DNA of 64,000 bases from Brachyhypopomus gauderio (lineage: Eukaryota > Chordata > Actinopteri > Gymnotiformes > Hypopomidae): NCBI RefSeq assembly GCF_052324685.1, contig NW_027506898.1, forward strand, positions 176,001 through 240,000, read 5' to 3'. Both the position numbers and the translations under genes were made by a program. The first letter of the stretch is position 1. Every line of letters starts with the position of its first letter. The notes below the pieces were generated by a model that saw only the letters and a program-made list of their open reading frames with translations, ran no database searches and was not told the origin of the DNA. This document shows positions 46,371 through 57,343 of this stretch, piece by piece.

Positions 46371-46443
46371 TGGAGAATGTGGGCATCAATCCCACTACCT
46401 CTCGCATGCTAAGCGAGCGCTCTACCACTTGAGCTAATTCCCC
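46371..46443 (-). tRNA. tRNA-Ala-AGC: tRNA-Ala(AGC), unit 61, T-loop C56T
   Basis: G4 form with T loop ATTGATG. Confidence 0.8.
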
Positions 46444-46776
46444 TACTAGGCTCAGTGCTCTTGTTGTTCAGATCCTGGACAAAAGCTCAAGTCCAAACTG
46501 AGAGTGCAAAGCTCTACAGACACTGCAATTGATGATTTTTACATTTCTTTACTGTGAACAGCTGCATGGACTTGCATTTTAGCAGTGGCTCAAAGGTTGA
46601 GTAGATTTAATTTGATCGTTGACCGCCAATCAACCAAGAAGAGAAGGGAACTGGAGGTGTCAACCAATGTCTGTGCTTGGTCGATTACCGCAGACATCCC
46701 TCCTCATACCATTTGTATATTTTCATGGAAAAGGCCTACCTCAGCCACACAACTTGCAGAAAGCATCCATCATGTA

Positions 46777-46850
46777 GGCCGGTTAGCTCAGCTGGTTAGA
46801 GCGTGGTGCTAATAACGCCAAGGTCATGGGTTCGATCCCCATACGGGCCA
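46777..46850 (+). tRNA. tRNA-Ile-AAT: tRNA-Ile(AAT), unit 61
   Basis: Reference form; haplotype E. Confidence 0.97.
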
Positions 46851-47139
46851 TTGATGATAGTCTTTTGGATCAGATATGAGGCGGATTAGTGTTATTTTGG
46901 GTCTCTCAAATGCCAACTTGTATGGTGGAGATCAGAAAGTCTTGTCGGACGGTGTGGACTCTTGACATGTGCGAGCCCTTATTGTTGAGTACTCATATAG
47001 TACGAATCACATGTTTAAGGTGACACATTCTAACAGAGATTTGGCATGTAGTGTGTGAAAAGAATTATGGAAGCGTCAGGGTCAAAAAACATGCACCAAT
47101 TTTCTATTTCACTATCGAGCATGACTGAAATGCCTATAA

Positions 47140-47212
47140 TGGAGAATGTGGGCATCGATCCCACTACCTCTCGCATGCTAAGCGAGCGCTCTACCACTTG
47201 AGCTAATTCCCC
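47140..47212 (-). tRNA. tRNA-Ala-AGC: tRNA-Ala(AGC), unit 62
   Basis: G4 form; flank marker TTTCTATTTC shared with unit 51. Confidence 0.97.
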
Positions 47213-47545
47213 TACTAGGCTCAGTGCTCTTGTTGTTCAGATCCTGGACAAAAGCTCAAGTCCAAACTGAGAGTGCAAAGCTCTACAGACACTGCAATTG
47301 ATGATTTTTACATTTCTTTACTGTGAACAGCTGCATGGACTTGCATTTTAGCAGTGGCTCAAAGGTTGAGTAGATTTAATTTGATCGTTGACCGCCAATC
47401 AACCAAGAAGAGAAGGGAACTGGAGGTGTCAACCAATGTCTGTGCTTGGTCGATTACCGCAGACATCCCTCCTCATACCATTTGTATATTTTCATGGAAA
47501 AGGCCTACCTCAGCCACACAACTTGCAGAAAGCATCCATCATGTA

Positions 47546-47619
47546 GGCCGGTTAGCTCAGCTGGTTAGAGCGTGGTGCTAATAACGCCAAGGTCATGGGT
47601 TCGATCCCCATACGGGCCA
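47546..47619 (+). tRNA. tRNA-Ile-AAT: tRNA-Ile(AAT), unit 62
   Basis: Reference form; haplotype E. Confidence 0.97.
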
Positions 47620-47908
47620 TTGATGATAGTCTTTTGGATCAGATATGAGGCGGATTAGTGTTATTTTGGGTCTCTCAAATGCCAACTTGTATGGTGGAGA
47701 TCAGAAAGTCTTGTCGGACGGTGTGGACTCTTGACATGTGCGAGCCCATATTGTTGAGTACTCATATAGTACGAATCACATGTTTAAGGTGACACATTCT
47801 AACAGAGATTTGGCATGTAGTGTGTGAAAAGAATTATGGAAGCGTCAGGGTCAAAAAACATGCACCAATTTTCTTTTTCACTATCGAGCATGACTGAAAT
47901 GCCTATAA

Positions 47909-47981
47909 TGGAGAATGTGGGCATCGATCCCACTACCTCTCGCATGCTAAGCGAGCGCTCTACCACTTGAGCTAATTACCC
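47909..47981 (-). tRNA. tRNA-Ala-AGC: tRNA-Ala(AGC), unit 63
   Basis: T4 form (T4:C69 mismatch). Confidence 0.91.
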
Positions 47982-48314
47982 TAGTAGGCTCAGTGCTCTT
48001 GTTGTTCAGATCCTGGACAAAAGCTCAAGTCCAAACTGAGAGTGCAAAGCTCTACAGACACTGCAATTGATGATTTTTACATTTCTTTACTGTGAACAGC
48101 TGCATGGACTTGCATTTTAGCAGTGGCTCAAAGGTTGAGTAGATTTAATTTGATCGTTGACCACCAATCAACCAAGAAGAGAAGGGAACTGGAGGTGTCA
48201 ACTAATGTCTGTGCTTGGTCGATTACCGCAGACATCCCTCCTCATACCATTTGTATACTTTCATGGAAAAGGCCTACCTCAGCCACACAACTTGCAGAAA
48301 GCATCCATCATGTA

Positions 48315-48388
48315 GGCCGGTTAGCTCAGCTGGTTAGAGCGTGGTGCTAATAACGCCAAGGTCATGGGTTCGATCCCCATACGGGCCA
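48315..48388 (+). tRNA. tRNA-Ile-AAT: tRNA-Ile(AAT), unit 63
   Basis: Reference form; haplotype F. Confidence 0.97.
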
Positions 48389-48677
48389 TTGATGATAGTC
48401 TTTTGGATCAGATATGAGGCGGATTAGTGTTATTTTGGGTCTCTCAAATGCCAACTTGTATGGTGGAGATCAGAAAGTCTTGTCGGACGGTGTGGACTCT
48501 TGACATGTGCGAGCCCTTATTGTTGAGTACTCATATAGTACGAATCACATGTTTAAGGTGACACATTCTAACAGAGATTTGGCATGTAGTGTGTGAAAAG
48601 AATTATGGAAGCGTCAGGGTCAAAAAACATGCACCAATTTTCTTTTTCACTATCGAGCATGACTGAAATGCCTATAA

Positions 48678-48750
48678 TGGAGAATGTGGGCATCGATCCC
48701 ACTACCTCTCGCATGCTAAGCGAGCGCTCTACCACTTGAGCTAATTACCC
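48678..48750 (-). tRNA. tRNA-Ala-AGC: tRNA-Ala(AGC), unit 64
   Basis: T4 form (T4:C69 mismatch). Confidence 0.91.
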
Positions 48751-49083
48751 TAGTAGGCTCAGTGCTCTTGTTGTTCAGATCCTGGACAAAAGCTCAAGTC
48801 CAAACTGAGAGTGCAAAGCTCTACAGACACTGCAATTGATGATTTTTACATTTCTTTACTGTGAACAGCTGCATGGACTTGCATTTTAGCAGTGGCTCAA
48901 AGGTTGAGTAGATTTAATTTGATCGTTGACCACCAATCAACCAAGAAGAGAAGGGAACTGGAGGTGTCAACTAATGTCTGTGCTTGGTCGATTACCGCAG
49001 ACATCCCTCCTCATACCATTTGTATACTTTCATGGAAAAGGCCTACCTCAGCCACACAACTTGCAGAAAGCATCCATCATGTA

Positions 49084-49157
49084 GGCCGGTTAGCTCAGCT
49101 GGTTAGAGCGTGATGCTAATAACGCCAAGGTCATGGGTTCGATCCCCATACGGGCCA
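49084..49157 (+). tRNA. tRNA-Ile-AAT: tRNA-Ile(AAT), unit 64, G29A
   Basis: Private change: anticodon stem TGATG leaves A29 opposite C41. Confidence 0.84.
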
Positions 49158-49446
49158 TTGATGATAGTCTTTTGGATCAGATATGAGGCGGATTAGTGTT
49201 ATTTTGGGTCTCTCAAATGCCAACTTGTATGGTGGAGATCAGAAAGTCTTGTCGGACGGTGTGGACTCTTGACATGTGCGAGCCCATATTGTTGAGTACT
49301 CATATAGTACGAATCACATGTTTAAGGTGACACATTCTAACAGAGATTTGGCATGTAGTGTGTGAAAAGAATTATGGAAGCGTCAGGGTCAAAAAACATG
49401 CACCAATTTTCTTTTTCACTATCGAGCATGACTGAAATGCCTATAA

Positions 49447-49519
49447 TGGAGAATGTGGGCATCGATCCCACTACCTCTCGCATGCTAAGCGAGCGCTCTA
49501 CCACTTGAGCTAATTACCC
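49447..49519 (-). tRNA. tRNA-Ala-AGC: tRNA-Ala(AGC), unit 65
   Basis: T4 form (T4:C69 mismatch). Confidence 0.91.
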
Positions 49520-49852
49520 TAGTAGGCTCAGTGCTCTTGTTGTTCAGATCCTGGACAAAAGCTCAAGTCCAAACTGAGAGTGCAAAGCTCTACAGACACT
49601 GCAATTGATGATTTTTACATTTCTTTACTGTGAACAGCTGCATGGACTTGCATTTTAGCAGTGGCTCAAAGGTTGAGTAGATTTAATTTGATCGTTGACC
49701 ACCAATCAACCAAGAAGAGAAGGGAACTGGAGGTGTCAACTAATGTCTGTGCTTGGTCGATTACCGCAGACATCCCTCCTCATACCATTTGTATACTTTC
49801 ATGGAAAAGGCCTACCTCAGCCACACAACTTGCAGAAAGCATCCATCATGTA

Positions 49853-49926
49853 GGCCGGTTAGCTCAGCTGGTTAGAGCGTGGTGCTAATAACGCCAAGGT
49901 CATGGGTTCGATCCCCATACGGGCCA
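49853..49926 (+). tRNA. tRNA-Ile-AAT: tRNA-Ile(AAT), unit 65
   Basis: Reference form; haplotype F. Confidence 0.97.
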
Positions 49927-50215
49927 TTGATGATAGTCTTTTGGATCAGATATGAGGCGGATTAGTGTTATTTTGGGTCTCTCAAATGCCAACTTGTATG
50001 GTGGAGATCAGAAAGTCTTGTCGGACGGTGTGGACTCTTGACATGTGCGAGCCCTTATTGTTGAGTACTCATATAGTACGAATCACATGTTTAAGGTGAC
50101 ACATTCTAACAGAGATTTGGCATGTAGTGTGTGAAAAGAATTATGGAAGCGTCAGGGTCAAAAAACATGCACCAATTTTCTTTTTCACTATCGAGCATGA
50201 CTGAAATGCCTATAA

Positions 50216-50288
50216 TGGAGAATGTGGGCATCGATCCCACTACCTCTCGCATGCTAAGCGAGCGCTCTACCACTTGAGCTAATTACCC
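50216..50288 (-). tRNA. tRNA-Ala-AGC: tRNA-Ala(AGC), unit 66
   Basis: T4 form (T4:C69 mismatch). Confidence 0.91.
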
Positions 50289-50621
50289 TAGTAGGCTCAG
50301 TGCTCTTGTTGTTCAGATCCTGGACAAAAGCTCAAGTCCAAACTGAGAGTGCAAAGCTCTACAGACACTGCAATTGATGATTTTTACATTTCTTTACTGT
50401 GAACAGCTGCATGGACTTGCATTTTAGCAGTGGCTCAAAGGTTGAGTAGATTTAATTTGATCGTTGACCACCAATCAACCAAGAAGAGAAGGGAACTGGA
50501 GGTGTCAACTAATGTCTGTGCTTGGTCGATTACCGCAGACATCCCTCCTCATACCATTTGTATACTTTCATGGAAAAGGCCTACCTCAGCCACACAACTT
50601 GCAGAAAGCATCCATCATGTA

Positions 50622-50695
50622 GGCCGGTTAGCTCAGCTGGTTAGAGCGTGGTGCTAATAACGCCAAGGTCATGGGTTCGATCCCCATACGGGCCA
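50622..50695 (+). tRNA. tRNA-Ile-AAT: tRNA-Ile(AAT), unit 66
   Basis: Reference form; haplotype F. Confidence 0.97.
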
Positions 50696-50984
50696 TTGAT
50701 GATAGTCTTTTGGATCAGATATGAGGCGGATTAGTGTTATTTTGGGTCTCTCAAATGCCAACTTGTATGGTGGAGATCAGAAAGTCTTGTCGGACGGTGT
50801 GGACTCTTGACATGTGCGAGCCCTTATTGTTGAGTACTCATATAGTACGAATCACATGTTTAAGGTGACACATTCTAACAGAGATTTGGCATGTAGTGTG
50901 TGAAAAGAATTATGGAAGCGTCAGGGTCAAAAAACATGCACCAATTTTCTTTTTCACTATCGAGCATGACTGAAATGCCTATAA

Positions 50985-51057
50985 TGGAGAATGTGGGCAT
51001 CGATCCCACTACCTCTCGCATGCTAAGCGAGCGCTCTACCACTTGAGCTAATTACCC
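50985..51057 (-). tRNA. tRNA-Ala-AGC: tRNA-Ala(AGC), unit 67
   Basis: T4 form; the last unit toward the right edge with T4. Confidence 0.91.
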
Positions 51058-51390
51058 TAGTAGGCTCAGTGCTCTTGTTGTTCAGATCCTGGACAAAAGC
51101 TCAAGTCCAAACTGAGAGTGCAAAGCTCTACAGACACTGCAATTGATGATTTTTACATTTCTTTACTGTGAACAGCTGCATGGACTTGCATTTTAGCAGT
51201 GGCTCAAAGGTTGAGTAGATTTAATTTGATCGTTGACCACCAATCAACCAAGAAGAGAAGGGAACTGGAGGTGTCAACTAATGTCTGTGCTTGGTCGATT
51301 ACCGCAGACATCCCTCCTCATACCATTTGTATACTTTCATGGAAAAGGCCTACCTCAGCCACACAACTTGCAGAAAGCATCCATCATGTA

Positions 51391-51464
51391 GGCCGGTTAG
51401 CTCAGCTGGTTAGAGCGTGGTGCTAATAACGCCAAGGTCATGGGTTCGATCCCCATACGGGCCA
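51391..51464 (+). tRNA. tRNA-Ile-AAT: tRNA-Ile(AAT), unit 67
   Basis: Reference form; haplotype F. Confidence 0.97.
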
Positions 51465-51753
51465 TTGATGATAGTCTTTTGGATCAGATATGAGGCGGAT
51501 TAGTGTTATTTTGGGTCTCTCAAATGCCAACTTGTATGGTGGAGATCAGAAAGTCTTGTCGGACGGTGTGGACTCTTGACATGTGCGAGCCCTTATTGTT
51601 GAGTACTCATATAGTACGAATCACATGTTTAAGGTGACACATTCTAACAGAGATTTGGCATGTAGTGTGTGAAAAGAATTATGGAAGCGTCAGGGTCAAA
51701 AAACATGCACCAATTTTCTTTTTCACTATCGAGCATGACTGAAATGCCTATAA

Positions 51754-51826
51754 TGGAGAATGTGGGCATCGATCCCACCACCTCTCGCATGCTAAGCGAG
51801 CGCTCTACCACTTGAGCTAATTCCCC
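51754..51826 (-). tRNA. tRNA-Ala-AGC: tRNA-Ala(AGC), unit 68
   Basis: G4 form with A48G in the variable loop. Flank CTAGTAGG, otherwise typical of T4 units, is combined here with G4. Confidence 0.95.
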
Positions 51827-52159
51827 TAGTAGGCTCAGTGCTCTTGTTGTTCAGATCCTGGACAAAAGCTCAAGTCCAAACTGAGAGTGCAAAGCTCTAC
51901 AGACACTGCAATTGATGATTTTTACATTTCTTTACTGTGAACAGCTGCATGGACTTGCATTTTAGCAGTGGCTCAAAGGTTGAGTAGATTTAATTTGATC
52001 GTTGACCGCCAATCAACCAAGAAGAGAAGGGAACTGGAGGTGTCAACTAATGTATGTGCTTGGTCGATTACCGCAGACATCCCTCCTCATACCATTTGTA
52101 TACTTTCATGGAAAAGGCCTACCTCAGCCACACAACTTGCAGAAAGCGTCCATCATGTA

Positions 52160-52233
52160 GGCCGGTTAGCTCAGCTGGTTAGAGCGTGGTGCTAATAACG
52201 CCAAGGTAATGGGTTCGATCCCCATACGGGCCA
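52160..52233 (+). tRNA. tRNA-Ile-AAT: tRNA-Ile(AAT), unit 68, C48A
   Basis: Variable loop AGGTA instead of AGGTC, which replaces the usual G15:C48 tertiary pair. Confidence 0.9.
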
Positions 52234-52522
52234 TTGATGATAGTCTTTTGGATCAGATATGAGGCGGATTAGTGTTATTTTGGGTCTCTCAAATGCCAAC
52301 TTGTATGGTGGAGATCAGAAAGTCTTGTCGGACGGTGTGGACTCTTGACATGTGCGAGCCCTTATTGTTGAGTACTCATATAGTACGAATCACATGTTTA
52401 AGTTGACACATTGTAACAGGGATTTGGCATGTAGCGTGTGAAAAGAATTATGGAAGCGTCAGGGTCAAAAAACATGCACCAATTTTCTTTTTCACTATCG
52501 AGCATGACTGAAATGCCTATAA

Positions 52523-52595
52523 TGGAGAATGTGGGCATCGATCCCACTACCTCTCGCATGCTAAGCGAGCGCTCTACCACTTGAGCTAATTCCCC
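52523..52595 (-). tRNA. tRNA-Ala-AGC: tRNA-Ala(AGC), unit 69
   Basis: G4 form in a unit with several new spacer changes (TTGTAACAGG, TAGCGTGTG). Confidence 0.96.
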
Positions 52596-52928
52596 TACTA
52601 GGCTGAGTGCTCTTGTTGTTCAGATCCTGGACAAAAGCTCAAGTCCAAACTGAGTGTGCAAAGCTCTACAGACACTACAATTGATGATTTTTACATTTCT
52701 TTACTGTGAACAGCTGCATGGACTTGCATTTTAGCAGTGGCTCAAAGGTTGAGTAGATTTAATTTGATCGTTGACCGCCAATCAACCAAGAAGAGAAGGG
52801 AACTGGAGGTGTCAACTAATGTCTGTGCTTGGTCGATTACCGCAGACATCCCTCCTCATACCATTTGTATACTTTCATGGAACAGGCCTTCCTCAGCCAC
52901 ACAACTTGCAGAAAGAGTCCATCATGTA

Positions 52929-52984
52929 GGCTGGTTAGCTCAGCTGGTTAGAGCATGGTGCTAATAATGCCAAGGTCATGGGTT
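52929..52984 (+). pseudogene. Truncated tRNA-Ile(AAT), unit 69
   Basis: Keeps the acceptor 5' strand (T4), D arm, anticodon arm (G26A, C39T) and T-stem 5' strand, then breaks off in the T loop at the 99-bp deletion. The B box, acceptor 3' strand and terminator are gone. Confidence 0.95.
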
Positions 52985-52986
52985 TC
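52985..52986. other. Junction of 99-bp deletion, first copy
   Basis: The T-loop of Ile in unit 69 runs from ATGGGTT straight into CAGAAAGTC, which normally lies at offset 24 of the next unit. The Ile 3' end, its terminator and the start of the next unit are lost. One or two T/C bases at the join are ambiguous. Confidence 0.92.
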
Positions 52987-53192
52987 AGAAAGTCTTGTCG
53001 GACGGTGTGGACTCTAGACACGTGCTAGCCCTTATTGTTGAGTACTCATATAGTAAGAATCACATGTTTAAGGTGACACATTGTAACAGGGATTTGGCAT
53101 GTAGCGTGTGAAAAGAATTATGGAAGCGTCAGGGTCAAAAAACATGCACCAATTTTCTTTTTCACTATCGAGCATGACTGAAATGCCTATAA

Positions 53193-53265
53193 TGGAGAAT
53201 GTGGGCATCGATCCCACTACCTCTCGCATGCTAAGCGAGCGCTCTACCACTTGAGCTAATTCCCC
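53193..53265 (-). tRNA. tRNA-Ala-AGC: tRNA-Ala(AGC), unit 70
   Basis: G4 form; intact although its downstream unit boundary is deleted. Confidence 0.96.
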
Positions 53266-53598
53266 TAGTAGGCTCAGTGCTCTTGTTGTTCAGATCCTGG
53301 ACAAAAGCTCAAGTCCAAACTGAGAGTGCAAAGCTCTACAGACACTGCAATTGATGATTTTTACATTTCTTTACTGTGAACAGCTGCATGGACTTACATT
53401 TTAGCAGTGGCTCAAAGGTTGAGTAGATTTAATTTGATCGTTGACCGCCAATCAACCAAGAAGAGAAGGGAACTGGAGGTGTCAACTAATGTCTGTGCTT
53501 GGTCGATTACCGCAGACATCCCTCCTCATACCATTTGTATACTTTCATGGAACAGGCCTTCCTCAGCCACACAACTTGCAGAAAGAGTCCATCATGTA

Positions 53599-53654
53599 GG
53601 CTGGTTAGCTCAGCTGGTTAGAGCATGGTGCTAATAATGCCAAGGTCATGGGTT
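53599..53654 (+). pseudogene. Truncated tRNA-Ile(AAT), unit 70
   Basis: Same truncation point and same G26A and C39T changes as unit 69. Confidence 0.95.
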
Positions 53655-53656
53655 TC
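53655..53656. other. Junction of 99-bp deletion, second copy
   Basis: Same breakpoint as at 52985, 670 bp downstream, with the same flanking variants (CTCTAGACACGTGCTAGCC). It is a duplicate of one deletion event rather than a second independent loss. Confidence 0.92.
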
Positions 53657-53862
53657 AGAAAGTCTTGTCGGACGGTGTGGACTCTAGACACGTGCTAGCC
53701 CTTATTGTTGAGTACTCATATAGTAAGAATCACATGTTTAAGGTGACACATTGTAACAGGGATTTGGCATGTAGCGTGTGAAAAGAATTATGGAAGCGTC
53801 AGGGTCAAAAAACATGCACCAATTTTCTTTTTCACTATCGAGCATGACTGAAATGCCTATAA

Positions 53863-53935
53863 TGGAGAATGTGGGCATCGATCCCACTACCTCTCGCATG
53901 CTAAGCGAGCGCTCTACCACTTGAGCTAATTCCCC
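53863..53935 (-). tRNA. tRNA-Ala-AGC: tRNA-Ala(AGC), unit 71
   Basis: G4 form. Confidence 0.96.
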
Positions 53936-54267
53936 TACTAGGCTCAGTGCTCTTGTTGTTCAGATCCTGGACAAAAGCTCAAGTCCAAACTGAGTGTACA
54001 AAGCTCTACAGACACTACAATTGATGATTTTTACATTTCTTTACTGTGAACAGCTGCATGGACTTGCATTTTAGCAGTGGCTCAAAGGTTGAGTAGATTT
54101 AATTTGATCGTTGACCGCCAATCAACCAGAAGAGAAGGGAACTGGAGGTGTCAACTAATGTCTGTGGTTGGTCAATTACCGCAGACATCCCTCCTCATAC
54201 CATTTGTATACTTTCATGGAACAGGCCTTCCTCAGCCACACAACTTGCAGAAAGAGTCCATCATGTA

Positions 54268-54341
54268 GGCTGGTTAGCTCGGCTGGTTAGAGCGTGGTGC
54301 TAATAACGCCAAGGTCATGGGTTCGATCCCCATACGGGCCA
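54268..54341 (+). tRNA. tRNA-Ile-AAT: tRNA-Ile(AAT), unit 71, A14G
   Basis: T4:G69 wobble and A14G (GCTCGGCTGG). A14 normally pairs with T8 and is part of the A box. The unit has lost one A in its spacer (CAACCAGAAG), so the next unit starts at a 768-bp distance. Confidence 0.8.
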
Positions 54342-54630
54342 TTGATGATAGTCTTTTGGATCAGATATGAGGTGGATTAGTGTTATTTTGGGTCTCTCAA
54401 ATGCCAACTTGTATGGTGGAGATCAGAAAGTCTTGTCGGACGGTGTGGACTCTTGACATGTGTGAGCCCTTATTGTTGAGTACTCATATAGTACGAATCA
54501 CATGTTTAAGGTGACACATTCTAACAGAGATTTGGCATGTAGTGTGTGAAAAGAATTATGGAAGCGTCAGGGTCAAAAAACATGCACCAATTTTCTTTTT
54601 CACTATCGAGCATGACTGAAATGCCTATAA

Positions 54631-54703
54631 TGGAGAATGTGGGCATCGATCCCACTACCTCTCGCATGCTAAGCGAGCGCTCTACCACTTGAGCTAATTC
54701 CCC
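54631..54703 (-). tRNA. tRNA-Ala-AGC: tRNA-Ala(AGC), unit 72
   Basis: G4 form. Confidence 0.96.
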
Positions 54704-55036
54704 TACTAGGCTCAGTGCTCTTGTTGTTCAGATCCTGGACAAAAGCTCAAGTCCAAACTGAGAGTGCAAAGCTCTACAGACACTACAATTGATGATTTTT
54801 ACATTTCTTTACTGTGAACAGCTGCATGGACTTGCATTTTAGCAGTGGCTCAAAGGTTGAGTAGATTTAATTTGATCGTTGACCGCCAATCAACCAAGAA
54901 GAGAAGGGAACTGGAGGTGTCAACTAATGTCTGTGCTTGGTCGATTACCGCAGACATCCCTCCTCATACCATTTGTATACTTTCATGGAACAGGCCTACC
55001 TCAGCCACACAACTTGCAGAAAGCGTCCATCATGTA

Positions 55037-55110
55037 GGCCGGTTAGCTCAGCTGGTTAGAGTGTGGTGCTAATAACGCCAAGGTCATGGTTTTGATCCCC
55101 ATACGGGCCA
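55037..55110 (+). pseudogene. Decayed tRNA-Ile(AAT), unit 72
   Basis: C25T, G53T and C56T together: the T arm reads ATGGT-TTTGATC, losing the invariant G53:C61 pair and the B-box core. Probably inactive. Confidence 0.8.
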
Positions 55111-55399
55111 TTGATGATAGTCTTTTGGATCAGATATGAGGCGGATTAGTGTTATCTTGGGTCTCTCAAATGCCAACTTGTATGGTGGAGATCAGAACGT
55201 CTTGTCGGACGGTGTGGACTCTTGACACGTGCAAGCCCTTATTGTTGAGTACTCATATAGTAAGAATCACATGTTTAAGGTGACACATTCTAACAGAGAT
55301 TTGGCATGTAGTGTGTGAAAAGAATTATGGAAGCGTCAGGGTCAAAAAACATGCACCAATTTTCTTTTTCACTATCGAGCATGACTGAAATACCTATAA

Positions 55400-55472
55400 T
55401 GGAGAATGTGGGCATCAATCCCACTACCTCTCGCATGCTAAGCAAGCGCTTTACCACTTGAGCTAATTCCTC
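55400..55472 (-). pseudogene. Decayed tRNA-Ala(AGC), unit 73
   Basis: Acceptor GAGGAAT (A2:C71 mismatch), G22A breaking the D stem, C29T (wobble with G41) and C56T. The anticodon is still AGC. Four changes in one copy suggest loss of function. Confidence 0.75.
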
Positions 55473-55805
55473 TACCAGGCTCAGTGCTCTTGTTGTTCAG
55501 ATCCTGGACAAAAGCTCAAGTCCAAACTGAGAGTGCAAAGCTCTACAGACACTACAATTGATGATTTTTACATTTCTTTACTGTGAACAGCTGCATGGAC
55601 TTGCATTTTAGCAGTGGCTCAAAGGTTGAGTAGATTTAATTTGATCGTTGACCGCCAATCAACCAAGAAGAGAAGGGAAATGGAGGTGTCAACTAATGTC
55701 TGTGCTTGGTCGATTACCGCAGACATCCCTCCTCATACCATTTGTATACTTTCATGGAACAGGCCTACCTCAGCCACACAACTTGCAGAAAGACTCCATC
55801 ATGTA

Positions 55806-55879
55806 GGCCGGTTAGCTCAGCTGGTTAGAGCGTGGTGCTAATAACGCCAAGGTCATGGGTTCGATCCCCATACGGGCCA
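55806..55879 (+). tRNA. tRNA-Ile-AAT: tRNA-Ile(AAT), unit 73
   Basis: Reference form despite the damaged Ala in the same unit. Confidence 0.96.
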
Positions 55880-56168
55880 TTGATGATAGTCTTTTGGATC
55901 AGATATGAGGCGGATTAGTGTTATTTTGGGTCTCTCAAATGCCAACTTGTATGGTGGAGATCAGAAAGTCTTGTCGGACGGTGTGGACTCTTGACACGTG
56001 CAAGCCCTTATTGTTGAGTACTCATATAGTAAGAATCACATGTTTAAGGTGACACATTCTAACAGAGATTTGGCATGTAGTGTGTGAAAAGAATTATGGA
56101 AGCGTCAGGGTCAAAAAACATGCACCAATTTTGTTTTTCACTATAGAGCATATCTGAAATACCTATAA

Positions 56169-56241
56169 TGGAGAATGTGGGCATCGATCCCACTACCTCT
56201 CGCATGCTAAGCGAGCGCTCTACCACTTGAGCGAATTCCCC
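56169..56241 (-). tRNA. tRNA-Ala-AGC: tRNA-Ala(AGC), unit 74, A9C
   Basis: Stems are all paired (G4 form). A9C touches a tertiary-interaction base and the A box. Confidence 0.85.
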
Positions 56242-56574
56242 TACTAGGCTCAGTGCTCTTGTTGTTAAGATCCTGGACAAAAGCTCAAGTCCAAACTGAG
56301 AGTGCAAAGCTCTACAGACACTACAATTGATGATTTTTACATTTCTTTACTGTGAACAGCTGCATGGACTTACATTTTAGCAGTGGCTCAAAGGTTGAGT
56401 AGATTTAATTTGATCGTTGACCGCCAATCAACCAAGAAGAGAAGGGAACTGGAGGTGTCAACTAATGTCTGTGCTTGGTCGATTACCGCAGACATCCCTC
56501 CTCATACCATTTGTATACTTTCATGGAACAGGCCTTCCTCAGCCACACAACTTGCAGAAAGTGCCCATCATGTA

Positions 56575-56648
56575 TGCCGGTTAGCTCAGCTGGTTAGAGC
56601 GTAGTGCTAATAACGCCAAGGTCATGGGTTTGATTCCCATACGGGCCA
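56575..56648 (+). pseudogene. Decayed tRNA-Ile(AAT), unit 74
   Basis: G1T (no pair with C72), G28A (A28:C42 mismatch), C56T and C60T (T loop TTTGATT). Acceptor, anticodon arm and B box are all hit. Confidence 0.82.
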
Positions 56649-56937
56649 TTGATGATAGTCTTTTGGATCAGATATGAGGCGGATTAGTGTTATTTTGGGT
56701 CTCTCAAATGCCAACTTGTATGGTGGAGATCAGAAAGTCTTGTCGGACGGTGTGGACTCTTGACACGTGCAAGCCCTTATTGTTGAGTACTCATATAGTA
56801 AGAATCACATGTTTAAGGTGACACATTCTAACAGAGATTTGGCATGTAGTGTGTGAAAAGAATTATGGAAGCGTCAGGGTCAAAAAACATGCACCAATTT
56901 TCTTTTTCACTATCGAGCATGACTGAAATACCTATAA

Positions 56938-57010
56938 TGGAGAATGTGGGCATCGATCCCACTACCTCTCGCACGCTAAGCAATCGCTTTACCACTTGAG
57001 CTAATTCCTC
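56938..57010 (-). pseudogene. Decayed tRNA-Ala(AGC), unit 75
   Basis: A2:C71 mismatch, G22A, anticodon stem ATTGC/GCGAG with an A27:G43 mismatch, and A37G next to the AGC anticodon. A37 is the base converted to m1I in eukaryotic tRNA-Ala, so G37 would remove that modification. Confidence 0.78.
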
Positions 57011-57343
57011 TACCAGGCTCAGTGCTCTTGTTGTTCAGATCCTGGACAAAAGCTCAAGTCCAAACTGAGAGTGCAAAGCTCTACAGACACTACAATTGAT
57101 GATTTTTACATTTCTTTACTGTGAACAGCTGCATGGACTTGCATTTTAGCAGTGGCTCAAAGGTTGAGTAGATTTAATTTGATCGTTGACCGCCAATCAA
57201 CCAAGAAGAGAAGGGAAATGGAGGTGTCAACTAATGTCTGTGCTTGGTCGATTACCGCAGACATCCCTCCTCATACCATTTGTATACTTTCATGGAACAG
57301 GCCTACCTCAGCCACACAACTTGCAGAAAGACTCCATCATGTA

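Larger units (their letters stand above)
47679..51523. repeat. Homogeneous run of F units (63-67)
   Basis: Five consecutive units of the same haplotype. Units 63 and 65 keep the AGCCCATATTG spacer variant and unit 64 has a private Ile change, so the run looks like recent local amplification of one unit type. Confidence 0.75.
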
